Source: Phycisphaeraceae bacterium (GTDB lineage: Bacteria; Planctomycetota; Phycisphaerae; Phycisphaerales; Phycisphaeraceae). Taken from it: a stretch of 64,000 nucleotides of DNA. Shown here piece after piece: positions 16,850-24,354 of this stretch (positions are counted from its first letter, which is position 1; each line of letters opens with the position of its first letter). A program made the translations under genes and the position numbers. The notes below the pieces were generated by a model. The model was given only the letters and a program-made list of their open reading frames with translations. It searched no databases and had not been told where the DNA came from. The DNA lies in NCBI GenBank assembly GCA_028284155.1, contig JANQSF010000155.1, forward strand, positions 110,704 to 174,703, given 5' to 3'.

Positions 16850-18013
16850 TTGTATAGAGACTTGACTGCTCCACCGACATTGTTAGCTGTATTCATCATC
16901 GTCTTCTCGCTCGGCATGCTGGGCAGTGCGCCGATATTGTGCGCCGACGACGCACAGGCCGAACAAGACGCGACGAAGATTGAGATTCTCAAACGGCTGG
17001 ACAGCATCGACGTCAACGCCAACCCAAAGCTCAAGGCGTTGGTGCTGCGTCACCTGTCGCGCATCAAGGGGGCCGACGAGTACGTCGACCTGGTCGAGCG
17101 GTTTGCCGTGTCCGACGTCAACGACGAGTTGTTGCGTCTCGCCTCGCGTGTGCCGACGGACAACCTGAGTGTCAAGGCGGCGCGCCTGCTGCTGCGTTTC
17201 GACGGGACGAAACAGGTCAAGGCGTTGATCGACGGCACGGACAAGGACCAAATGACGCAACGCGCAGCGTTGATCAATGCGCTCGGCCTCGTTGGCAGCA
17301 AGGCCGCGATCGACCTGCTGTTGCCGATCGTCAACGACGCCAAAGTCGACGGCACAACACGCAGCGCGGCGGCGCGGGCGGTTGGGCAGTCGGTGACGGG
17401 GCAACGCCTGTTGCTCGCGATGGTCAAGAGCAACCGGATGCCGAACGTGCTCAAGGGCACGTTTACGCGTGTGCTCAATGAGTCGAACGATCCGGATATT
17501 CGGGCGCAGGGCGGGAAGCTGCTGCCGATGCCCGCGACGAAGGACGCCAGGCCGCTGTCGCCGGTCAGCGAACTGGTCAAGCGAAAAGGCGACCCGACGC
17601 TTGGGCCAAAGCTGTATGAACGCGCGACCTGTGTGCAGTGCCACAAGGCCGCGGGGCTGGGTGTTGATTTCGGGCCGGCGCTGGACGAGATCGGCTCGAA
17701 GCTGACGCGGCAGGCGATGTTCGTTTCAATCCTCGACCCGTCCGCCGCGGTAAGTCACGATTACATCACGACGCGCATCGAGACGGACGATGGCAGCCAA
17801 CACATCGGCATCGTCGTCAGCGAGGGCGACGGAATCGTCACGCTCAAGCAGCAGAAAGGCATCGTCCAGAAGTTCAAGGCCGACGAGATCGTCGAACGCC
17901 TGAAGCTCAAAACCTCGATCATGCCCAACGGCCTGACCGCCGCCCTGACCGAGCAGGAACTGATCGACCTGGTTGAGTGGTTGTTGACGCTCAAGAAGCC
18001 GGGCAAGCAATAG
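16850..18013 (+). CDS. HEAT-repeat plus PVC-type heme-binding (CxxCH) protein, apparent detached C-terminus of the upstream dehydrogenase
   Basis: 387 residues. A hydrophobic N-terminus (LLAVFIIVFSLGMLGSAPIL) gives it its own export signal; residues about 45-220 are HEAT-like repeats; the C-terminus is the heme-binding domain with CVQCH at 261-265, GPALDEIGSKLTRQAMF and LKLKTSIMPNGL, ending in a helix typical of the family. The start is a TTG, at 16850 or possibly 16862 or 16880; GAGGAG at 16844-16849 best fits 16862 (12-base gap) but no choice is ideal. HEAT plus heme is exactly what the preceding 13322-16735 protein lacks, so the two probably work as one enzyme encoded in two parts. Confidence 0.82.
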   Translation: MYRDLTAPPTLLAVFIIVFSLGMLGSAPILCADDAQAEQDATKIEILKRLDSIDVNANPKLKALVLRHLSRIKGADEYVDLVERFAVSDVNDELLRLASRVPTDNLSVKAARLLLRFDGTKQVKALIDGTDKDQMTQRAALINALGLVGSKAAIDLLLPIVNDAKVDGTTRSAAARAVGQSVTGQRLLLAMVKSNRMPNVLKGTFTRVLNESNDPDIRAQGGKLLPMPATKDARPLSPVSELVKRKGDPTLGPKLYERATCVQCHKAAGLGVDFGPALDEIGSKLTRQAMFVSILDPSAAVSHDYITTRIETDDGSQHIGIVVSEGDGIVTLKQQKGIVQKFKADEIVERLKLKTSIMPNGLTAALTEQELIDLVEWLLTLKKPGKQ

Positions 18014-18056
18014 TTCGGGAAAGCGGGGAACCTAGACGGTATGACACCCGCCCGAC

Positions 18057-18107
18057 GACCGGCCTGCCCGCGGGGGAACGACTCGCTTACGCGAAGCCAG
18101 GCCGGTC
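18057..18107. repeat. Inverted repeat between two plus-strand genes
   Basis: GACCGGCCTG (18057-18066) and CAGGCCGGTC (18098-18107) are perfect 10-bp arms. There is no U-tract, so it is more likely a REP-like element or an operator than an intrinsic terminator. Confidence 0.45.
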
Positions 18108-18130
18108 GGCCGATCGGCGACCTGCATCGG

Positions 18131-18138
18131 TATACAAT
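18131..18138 (+). promoter_or_regulatory. Candidate -10 box (TATACAAT) eight bases before a start codon
   Basis: TATACAAT lies only eight bases before the ATG at 18147, leaving no room for a ribosome binding site; a transcript starting at the usual distance would be leaderless. No clear -35 is seen. Similar TACAAT boxes precede the starts at 36387 and 47787. Confidence 0.45.
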
Positions 18139-18146
18139 CACCGGCC

Positions 18147-19331
18147 ATGCAATCACGTAAACGCCTGACCATCCTGATCACATGTCTGGCCGTGCTCGGT
18201 ATCGGCGTCGCGATGTTTTACACGTTCGGACCGCGCGTCCCCAAGACCGACTACGGTCAACGGAGCGATGCACGCGTCCTCGAACGCGTGGCCGGCGATC
18301 GAGCAGACCAGTCCGTGACCGTCATCTCCGACACGTACACGCTGGACAAGCTCTACCTTTCAATGCACGGGCCAAACAGTTTTCACCGCGGGTTCACGCT
18401 GAGCGAGCCGGTGTCAGCCGACGACGAGGAGTTGCTGTGGGTGACGGGCGTGCAACTTGACGTCGTGGATGCCGAGTCGCTCGCCGACGTGTCGCCCGAG
18501 TTTTTCTGCCACGCGAACGTCACGCTGAACAAACAGATCGATATCGCCGCGCGGAACCGCGAGCGCTTCGCCGGCACGACACACATGGGCAATCGGCTGT
18601 TCACGCTCGTGCCCGGACGACAGACGATCACCCTGCCCGCGGGGTTCGGCATCCCCGTCTATTCCGGCGAGGCGTTGGACAACTTCACGATGTCGCTGAA
18701 CCAGAACGTGCCCGACCGCACGGTGAAGATCCGGATGAAGACGCGGATCGACTACACGCCCGATCGGCTCAAGGCTCGGCCGATGAAGGCGTTGTTCCGC
18801 CGGGCGATCTACGGCATGGAGAAAATCGACGAGACGAACAAGGCGCTGTTCGACCTGCACCTGTCGGGCGACGCGTGCAAGTCGTGTGCGCCCGAGTTCG
18901 CCATCGAGGCGTCCGGCAAGGTCAGCCAGATGGAGTTCGACGGCGTCAAGTACACGATCCACTGGTGGGTTCAGCCCGGCCGACACACGTTCCGCCGCGA
19001 CGTGACCGATCAACTGAAACTGCCGTTCGACACGACGGCGCACCTCGTGACCGGTCACCTGCACCCCTATGGCGAGTCGATCACGCTGCGCGACGTGACG
19101 GCCGGCAAAGACATGTTCGTCATCAAGTCAGAGGATTACAAGGACAAGCTCGGCGTCGCACGGATGGACACGTTGACCTTCGAACAGGGCGTCGAGCTGA
19201 AACGCGACCACAAATACGAGCTGATCACCGTCTACAACAACACACGCGGCAAGCCGACCGACGCGATGTCGATCGTGTACCTGTACCTGCTAGAGCAGGA
19301 TTTTCATCCCGACAAGCTTGCGTCGAAGTGA
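18147..19331 (+). CDS. Membrane-anchored or exported protein of unknown function with His-rich GHLHPYGE motif
   Basis: 394 residues with an N-terminal hydrophobic anchor (LTILITCLAVLGIGVAMFYTF). The body is beta-rich. Notable features are a CKSC pair near residue 245, a second histidine cluster (FFCHANVT near 114), and HLVTGHLHPYGESITLRDV near residue 310, followed by ELKRDHKYELITVYNNT. The HxH strand and following pattern resemble copper type II monooxygenase (PHM) and SURNod19-like C-terminal domains, where such histidines bind copper; this is a resemblance only. The end overlaps the frame of the next gene region with no gap, suggesting cotranscription with 19345-21861. Confidence 0.75.
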   Translation: MQSRKRLTILITCLAVLGIGVAMFYTFGPRVPKTDYGQRSDARVLERVAGDRADQSVTVISDTYTLDKLYLSMHGPNSFHRGFTLSEPVSADDEELLWVTGVQLDVVDAESLADVSPEFFCHANVTLNKQIDIAARNRERFAGTTHMGNRLFTLVPGRQTITLPAGFGIPVYSGEALDNFTMSLNQNVPDRTVKIRMKTRIDYTPDRLKARPMKALFRRAIYGMEKIDETNKALFDLHLSGDACKSCAPEFAIEASGKVSQMEFDGVKYTIHWWVQPGRHTFRRDVTDQLKLPFDTTAHLVTGHLHPYGESITLRDVTAGKDMFVIKSEDYKDKLGVARMDTLTFEQGVELKRDHKYELITVYNNTRGKPTDAMSIVYLYLLEQDFHPDKLASK

Positions 19332-19344
19332 GGGCGATGTGGCG

Positions 19345-21861
19345 ATGAAGGCACGAAGGCACGGAGGCACGGAGGCACGCAGGGGTTTGGGCGGCGTGCG
19401 ATTCCGTGGACGCTGCGTTGTCGTGCCGTTCCTGGCGGCGATACTGCTGGGTTTGCCCGCTGCGTGCTCGGCCGAGCGGCCGACGCGCGACGCTTCGTTC
19501 AATGGCTTCAGTTTCCGCGCTACGTTTGACGGCGATCGTGTCGTCTTGCGGCGTGACGGCATGCGTGTCTTCGATATCGTCCTGGGAGACAAGAATGTCA
19601 AGCGCGTCGAGCACCGTAACGAGGCGCGTGATCACCAGATTGGCTTGTACACGCTGCCGGCGATCGAGCAGAAGGCGACAGTGACCGTCAGCAGGTTGAC
19701 ACCGGCCGTACTGATCGACTCGCCCGGCCGATCTGTGTCGTTCAAAACCGACGGGCCGGACCCCGCAGCCGTCGCATTCGCTGGCAAAGAGCCCGGACCG
19801 TTCAACCCGGAGCACGGCGTTGGGCCACAGGCGGTGGCGTTTCTCACGCTCAACGGAAGCGTCGTGTACCGCAAGGAAGAGTTGGAGACACTGAGCGAAG
19901 TCGATTTTGAGCTCCAACATCCCTGGGTGCTCGCCTGGTTCGGCGAGGCATCGCCGTGGCGAAAGCCCTGGTTGGGTCCTGCGACGCGCGACAATTCGGA
20001 CGATGAAAACGCCGACTTCCGAAGGCCGCGACCAACCGACATGCCGATCCTGTTCCGCTTGGAGCGTCGGCCGACCGCCATTCGGCAGGACGGAAACGGC
20101 ATCCGTTTCGAGTTCAAGGACAAGGTCGGCAGGCTGGCGGTCATGCCCGCAATGGGTGCCCATATCACCGACCCGGAATTGAGCGAGGTCTGGCGGCGGA
20201 TGCCACGCCCGCCGCTTCGCAAGAACGCGTACACCTGGTCTGACGTGCTGCGCGACTTTCCGTTGTCCGTGCGCGAATCGGTCGATGTCGACATCAACGA
20301 AGATCACGTGACGTTTAAGCAGTCGTTTACGAGGTCGCCTTTCCAGGACAAGGCGTTTCGCGATGTTTCGGAACGCGACCGGTACGCCCCGCTGCCGCCG
20401 ATGCTCGCGACGGCGATCGGCAGTCAATCGAAGGCGACGGGCGACGCGGGGCTGTTCGGCGGGCCGACCGAGGTCGACGCCGACTTCAACTTCCTGACCG
20501 TGCGCGAGGGCGCGACGAAACGGACGGGACTGCAACTGACCGTCTGGCGAGGCGACAAGCTGAATGAGCAGGTCGACGGGTTGCTGGACGGCAATCTCAT
20601 GGACACGCCCGGTCAATCGCGACTGGTCGAGGGCGGCGACTACGCATTCCGCATCGGGCGGTTGAAGCAGTACCTGCGCCGGCAACCGCGAAACGCGCCC
20701 GCTAAGCATCTGCCGCAGGACGACGCGCTTCGAGACATGCTCGCCTCGTCCATCGAAAACTGGATCAACGGCGTCGAGGTCGCACCGCTGCTTCCCCGTC
20801 TACTGATCTATAAGGCGACGGACAGTGGGCGACCCATGTATCGCTTCGACACGCAGAACGCGTCTGACCTTGCGGCAACGATACATGCGGCTATGCCGTA
20901 CCTGCCGATCGATCTGCAGGCCAAGGCGAAACGCCACCTGAGGTCAGCCTGGCAACTACGCCCCCCTTGGAAATGGGACCCGCGCGTTTACCGCGGTGCG
21001 GCGACCAGCCTGCTTGTTGAGATCGACTCAATCGCTTTGCATGAGGCGATGCGGATCGCACGCGAACGCCAAATTACGCGGCGATTTGCCGACCTGTACG
21101 GCATGGCCGCATACCACGACCTGATTGGCGAACTACCCGACGCGGACGGCGTGCGGAGTGTGGCGCGCAACATCGCTAATCAACTGTTGTCTGATGAAGA
21201 TTGGGCGTTGATGATTCCCACAGCGTCGGGTAATCAATCCACCCAACGAAGAACAGCCACAGTCGTGGGCCCGGCAAACGTCAACGGCTGGCTCAAGGGT
21301 GCGATCGGTCTGGCGCGCCTTGCCCAGGCGTACGGGTGGGCGGAGGAAGAACAGCTCGCCTGGCGGCTGTTCGCAAAACTCGCCGTCGCGCGCATCGGCA
21401 TGGCGAGGTACGTCGAGGAGCAACACCACATGGGCGTCATGCACGGTCGACCTGTGGACGACGTGCGATCGTTTCCCCCCATCGGCCCGCGAATGAACGC
21501 GACCGTCCACCCGAACGCTTCGTTTCAACCGGCTCCTTCGCCTTATGAAGACCTGACGCCCGAAGTCGGGCAATTGCTGGCCGACCACGCACGCGAGTCA
21601 AACCGCATCTGGCTTGACCATCTCGACCGCGAAAAGCCACGGTGGTGGGTCATCGATACGCGGGAGCCACTGCGCGCCGGCGAGCCGCGTTCGATCGTCG
21701 GCAACGTCTTGGCACACGCCTTTATCCTCGGCAAACGCGGCCAGTCCTTTCAAACGTACATCACCAAACCGAACCACAGATACGACCTGTACCACATCGC
21801 CGTCCTGGTCGCGGCGATTGAAGCGGCCGGGCGTGGTGAAAGCGGCGCGGGAGCGGATTGA
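19345..21861 (+). CDS. Large exported protein of unknown function
   Basis: About 838 residues from the ATG at 19345; a GTG at 19396 that opens a cleaner signal peptide (RCVVVPFLAAILLGLPAACS) is a good alternative. The first 17 residues of the longer form (KARRHGGTEARRG) come from a GGCACGGA tandem repeat and are probably not functional. The middle looks beta-rich and the C-terminal half helical (for example YLPIDLQAKAKRHLRSAW and GWLKGAIGLARLAQAYGWAE), a layout reminiscent of glycan-active proteins with an alpha/alpha barrel, with late motifs YVEEQHHMGVMHG and NATVHPNASFQP. No catalytic signature is recognised. The final third carries many His and Trp residues. Confidence 0.78.
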   Translation: MKARRHGGTEARRGLGGVRFRGRCVVVPFLAAILLGLPAACSAERPTRDASFNGFSFRATFDGDRVVLRRDGMRVFDIVLGDKNVKRVEHRNEARDHQIGLYTLPAIEQKATVTVSRLTPAVLIDSPGRSVSFKTDGPDPAAVAFAGKEPGPFNPEHGVGPQAVAFLTLNGSVVYRKEELETLSEVDFELQHPWVLAWFGEASPWRKPWLGPATRDNSDDENADFRRPRPTDMPILFRLERRPTAIRQDGNGIRFEFKDKVGRLAVMPAMGAHITDPELSEVWRRMPRPPLRKNAYTWSDVLRDFPLSVRESVDVDINEDHVTFKQSFTRSPFQDKAFRDVSERDRYAPLPPMLATAIGSQSKATGDAGLFGGPTEVDADFNFLTVREGATKRTGLQLTVWRGDKLNEQVDGLLDGNLMDTPGQSRLVEGGDYAFRIGRLKQYLRRQPRNAPAKHLPQDDALRDMLASSIENWINGVEVAPLLPRLLIYKATDSGRPMYRFDTQNASDLAATIHAAMPYLPIDLQAKAKRHLRSAWQLRPPWKWDPRVYRGAATSLLVEIDSIALHEAMRIARERQITRRFADLYGMAAYHDLIGELPDADGVRSVARNIANQLLSDEDWALMIPTASGNQSTQRRTATVVGPANVNGWLKGAIGLARLAQAYGWAEEEQLAWRLFAKLAVARIGMARYVEEQHHMGVMHGRPVDDVRSFPPIGPRMNATVHPNASFQPAPSPYEDLTPEVGQLLADHARESNRIWLDHLDREKPRWWVIDTREPLRAGEPRSIVGNVLAHAFILGKRGQSFQTYITKPNHRYDLYHIAVLVAAIEAAGRGESGAGAD
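19348..19384. repeat. GGCACGGA-type tandem repeat at a gene start
   Basis: Units AGGCACGA, AGGCACGG, AGGCACGG, AGGCACGC follow one another, with an 8-9-base period. The repeat overlaps the first codons of the large exported protein, giving an Arg/His/Gly-rich leader that may be an annotation artefact. Confidence 0.65.
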
Positions 21862-21884
21862 GTGCCAGAATTGCTGACTGACAA

Positions 21885-21910
21885 CCGGGTCTTCGGAAAG
21901 ACCCGGCTTT
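21885..21910. terminator. Hairpin between convergent genes, probable terminator (copy 1)
   Basis: CCGGGTCTT-CGGA-AAGACCCGG followed by CTTT forms a 9-bp stem between the plus gene ending 21861 and the minus gene ending 21933. An identical 26-base copy occurs at 43594-43619. Confidence 0.65.
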
Positions 21911-21932
21911 AGTGCTGCAGCGCGAAGTGGGG

Positions 21933-23144
21933 CTATTGCTGATCGAGCAGCGCTTTCCCTACCACTGTGGCGATCTCGCGGCGCAAGCGGAGGACGTTGC
22001 CCTTGCCGTCGGGGTGGAGTCGGCTGCACAAGAAGACGTAGTAGCACTTGTTCGGCCGATCGATCCAGATGGCGGGGCCGGTGAAACCGGTGTGGCCGAA
22101 CGTTGTGCCGCGGGGGAAACGTTCGCCGCGGGCTGACGAGTAGCCGGTGTCGACATCGAAGCCGAGGTTGCGTTTGTCGACGCCGTCCCGCCCGACGCGC
22201 TTGATGGTGCGCGGGCGAAGCATGTCGCGCACCGTCGCCTCGCGCATCACGCGTCGGCCATCGAGTTCGCCGCCTCGGATGATTGCACGGCAATAGCGCG
22301 ACAGGTCGTCGGCGGTCGCGAAAAGGCCCGCGTGCCCGGCGACGCCGCCCAGCGCAATGGCGCGCGGGTCGTGCACCTCGCCGGCGAGCCAGCATTTGCC
22401 AGTCGCGCCGTCGCGCTGCGTGGTCGGTGCGATGCGCGGCTTCCAGCTTGCTGGCGGGTTGAAGGATGTGTGCGCCATCTTCAGCGGCGCGCACAACTCA
22501 TCCCGTAAGAACAGGTCGAGCGGTCGGCCGTCGACCTTTTGGACCAGGAAGCCGAGCACCATGTAGCCGACATCGCTGTACTTGAACCGTGTGTTCGGCG
22601 TCCAGGTCGGCTTGAGGGCCATGATGCGATCGAACGCTTTGGCCGGCCCGTCGCCGTAATCACGCAAGTGGTTGTCCGGCGTCAAGCCGCTGGTGTGCAG
22701 CAGCAGTTGCTCAACGGTGATGTCGGCCTTGCCGTTCACGCCGAACTCGGGCAGATGATCCGCAACGCGGTCGGTGACCTTTAGCTTGCCGCGATCGACG
22801 AGGATCATGGTCGCCGTCGCCGCCGCGACGGGCTTCGTGACCGACGCGAGGTCGAAGACGGTGTCGGTCGTCATCACCTGACGTACGGGCTCAATCGAGC
22901 GGTGACCATACGCCTTGCGATAAACGATCTGGTCGCCCAGACCGACCAACAGGACAGCACCGGGCATTTCGCCGGAGGCGATGGCGGCAGTGATGAGCCG
23001 ATCGGCCTCATGGAATCGAGCGTCATCGACGACGTGTGGCGCGGCGGCATTAACTTTGAGATTGACAATAATCGCGACCACCAGAACGACGGTCATTGCC
23101 AAGTGCAGACGCAAGCGGTGTGTTGTCTTGATGGGATACTGCAT
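21933..23144 (-). CDS. Beta-lactamase/penicillin-binding-family serine hydrolase
   Basis: 403 residues with an N-terminal hydrophobic segment (LAMTVVLVVAIIVNLKV), so exported or anchored. Class C beta-lactamase-like motifs are present: S101-V-T-K104 in FDLASVTKPVAAAT, Y189-S-D in FKYSDVGYMVLG (YxN position occupied by Asp), and GHTGFTG near residue 355 in place of KTG. The stretch VHDPRAIALGGVAGHAGLF is typical of the esterase/D-aminopeptidase side of the family rather than of resistance enzymes. Likely roles are peptidoglycan-peptide or ester hydrolysis. There is no clear Shine-Dalgarno; an ATG at 23096 is an alternative start. Confidence 0.88.
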   Translation of the reverse strand: MQYPIKTTHRLRLHLAMTVVLVVAIIVNLKVNAAAPHVVDDARFHEADRLITAAIASGEMPGAVLLVGLGDQIVYRKAYGHRSIEPVRQVMTTDTVFDLASVTKPVAAATATMILVDRGKLKVTDRVADHLPEFGVNGKADITVEQLLLHTSGLTPDNHLRDYGDGPAKAFDRIMALKPTWTPNTRFKYSDVGYMVLGFLVQKVDGRPLDLFLRDELCAPLKMAHTSFNPPASWKPRIAPTTQRDGATGKCWLAGEVHDPRAIALGGVAGHAGLFATADDLSRYCRAIIRGGELDGRRVMREATVRDMLRPRTIKRVGRDGVDKRNLGFDVDTGYSSARGERFPRGTTFGHTGFTGPAIWIDRPNKCYYVFLCSRLHPDGKGNVLRLRREIATVVGKALLDQQ

Positions 23145-23218
23145 GCGCAGACGTACGTGGTTGCCGCCGGTATCCCACGGAAGGCTCCCGAGCGGGCCTT
23201 CTGCGGGCTTAAGTTGTG

Positions 23219-23734
23219 CTATTCACTCTTAAAGCGCACCGACTCGACGAGTTTGGGGACGTCGGCTTTATGCTTGCCGGCAACCTTGGGCGACGCGGTC
23301 AACTTGAAGAACCAGGTCGCGTTCTGCGTCGGCAGGATCGCCCCGACGATGCGTTTCGACTCGCCTTTCAAGTCGACGACGATCGCCTCGAGCTTGTCTG
23401 CCTTGACGACGCGCGACTCTTTCTTGAGCGTCGCCTCGTCGGTCGGTTGCAGCCCGACCTGTGCCCGCCAGCGGTTGACGTTGGCCAACAGGCCGCCGGA
23501 GTTTGGTCCGAACCGGTAGACGGTGATCTCGGTCTTCTCGTCATCAGCCCGGTAGAGCGTCGCGAAGCGCAAGCCGGACCTGGCCTTCTGTTTCCAACCC
23601 TCCGGCCGAACCCACGACACGCCGTCGCCGGACCACTTCTCGCCCGCGGCGAGGCAACGGTCGGCCACAGGGCCCGAGGCGATTGCGGCCAAGCAGAGGA
23701 TCGAGAGGCCGACAGTCATTCGGGGCTGAATCAA
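23219..23734 (-). CDS. Small exported protein of unknown function
   Basis: 171 residues from a TTG start at 23734, chosen because a perfect AGGAG (minus strand, 23742-23746) lies seven bases upstream; the first ATG (23719) would leave that site 22 bases away. A signal peptide (MTVGLSILCLAAIASGPVA) follows. The mature part reads WSGDGVSWVRPEGWKQK, ITVYRFGPNSGGLLANVNRW, RVVKADKLEAIVVDLKG and WFFKLTASPKVAGKH, a layout common in small planctomycete proteins that assess a bound substrate or stress a membrane; no function is established. The frame open upstream to 24088 is not coding. Confidence 0.72.
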   Translation of the reverse strand: MIQPRMTVGLSILCLAAIASGPVADRCLAAGEKWSGDGVSWVRPEGWKQKARSGLRFATLYRADDEKTEITVYRFGPNSGGLLANVNRWRAQVGLQPTDEATLKKESRVVKADKLEAIVVDLKGESKRIVGAILPTQNATWFFKLTASPKVAGKHKADVPKLVESVRFKSE

Positions 23735-23890
23735 GACTGATCTCCTGTACGAGTAGATCCGAGGGGCGTGGTGGTCGCCATGGCAGAGGCGGGAGGACCA
23801 TCTTATCACGATTGACACGCGAGGAACTCCACCGAGAGGGTCGCTCTTCGATGTCGCACGCGACCCTCTTGAGGTCGAGCGGACCAAAGG

Positions 23891-23942
23891 TGGGGAAGAC
23901 TGGGGTGGGGAATGGGTGGGGAATGTGGGCAATATTCCCCAC
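23891..23942. promoter_or_regulatory. Repeated TGGGGAA boxes, candidate enhancer-binding-protein site
   Basis: TGGGGAA occurs at 23891-23897, 23906-23912 and 23917-23923, and inverted as TTCCCCA at 23935-23941. The last two form a perfect dyad, GTGGGGAAT (23916-23924) and ATTCCCCAC (23934-23942). The group lies about 90-140 bases upstream of a sigma-54-type promoter, the usual place for an activator site. An AT-rich stretch lies between (about 23976-24008). Confidence 0.55.
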
Positions 23943-24027
23943 TCTGACCGAGCGAGTCGCAAAAACAGGTTGCCCAAATCAATACATACAAACGACTTAA
24001 AACAACCAAGGCCTGTTTCTGGTCTTG

Positions 24028-24043
24028 TGGCACGCCACGTGCG
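24028..24043 (+). promoter_or_regulatory. Candidate sigma-54 (-24/-12) promoter
   Basis: TGGCACGCCACGTGCG matches the sigma-54 consensus: full TGGCACG at -24, then GTGCG at -12, with the invariant GG (24029-24030) and GC (24041-24042) exactly ten bases apart. The predicted start of transcription is near 24053. It points toward an intrinsic terminator with no convincing protein gene between. Confidence 0.55.
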
Positions 24044-24053
24044 AAATGTGGGG

Positions 24054-24201
24054 TGATGACACGGGCGGAGCCGTGGAGAAGTCGGCACGGGGGCGACAAC
24101 GGGGGCGTCCGGGGCTGCTTCCGGGGGAGGGAGCAGGGGCGGGAGACGGGGGAAGTGGCAAGCGGCGGAGGGGGTTTATGCACCTCCGCCGCACTTTTTT
24201 T
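24054..24201 (+). ncRNA. Candidate small RNA, about 148 nt, G-tract rich
   Basis: The interval is bounded by the predicted sigma-54 start and by a textbook terminator (24162-24201). It contains a 5' hairpin (CACGG...CCGTG, 24060-24075) and at least eight G-tracts of three to five bases between 24089 and 24152, enough for RNA G-quadruplexes. The open frames that cross it run through the terminator and show no family resemblance. It resembles no common RNA (RNase P, tmRNA, SRP, 6S) that I can recognise. It could instead be the attenuated leader of the NagB-like gene at 24355, although that gene appears to have its own promoter. Confidence 0.35.
24162..24201 (+). terminator. Strong intrinsic terminator with no gene in front
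   Basis: GCGGCGGAGG (24162-24171) pairs perfectly with CCTCCGCCGC (24183-24192), followed by AC and seven T residues. This is the most convincing rho-independent terminator of the window, and the only one not downstream of a plus-strand protein gene. Confidence 0.85.
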
Positions 24202-24299
24202 GGGCCGAGGCGGCGCGTCGGCACACAGTTCTGCATGTCAAGAGAAGCAGCGCTAAGCCGCGAGCGGCTGACAGCACGGGCGGCTCCTGTTGCGCGAAG

Positions 24300-24326
24300 T
24301 TGACGTTAACAATTGGTCAGTACACT
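24300..24326 (+). promoter_or_regulatory. Candidate sigma-70-type promoter of the NagB-like gene
   Basis: TTGACG (24300-24305) and TACACT (24321-24326) are separated by 15 bases, slightly short of the ideal 16-18. It lies 28 bases before the ATG at 24355 and downstream of the orphan terminator. Confidence 0.4.
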
Positions 24327-24354
24327 GTCACGACCCCCGACCGGACGTGACATC

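Noticed and set aside
21933..23144. Antibiotic-resistance beta-lactamase
   Set aside because: YSD and HTG replace the YxN and KTG of class C enzymes, and neighbouring motifs fit esterase/peptidase relatives.
23735..24088. N-terminal extension of the small exported protein to 24088
   Set aside because: It would place about 120 Pro/Ser/Arg-rich residues before a clear signal peptide, and the AGGAG-TTG start at 23734 explains translation.
24025..24303. Small plus-strand frames starting at 24025 and 24053
   Set aside because: They run straight through a strong terminator and encode Gly/Arg-rich low-complexity sequence, so an RNA or leader is more likely.
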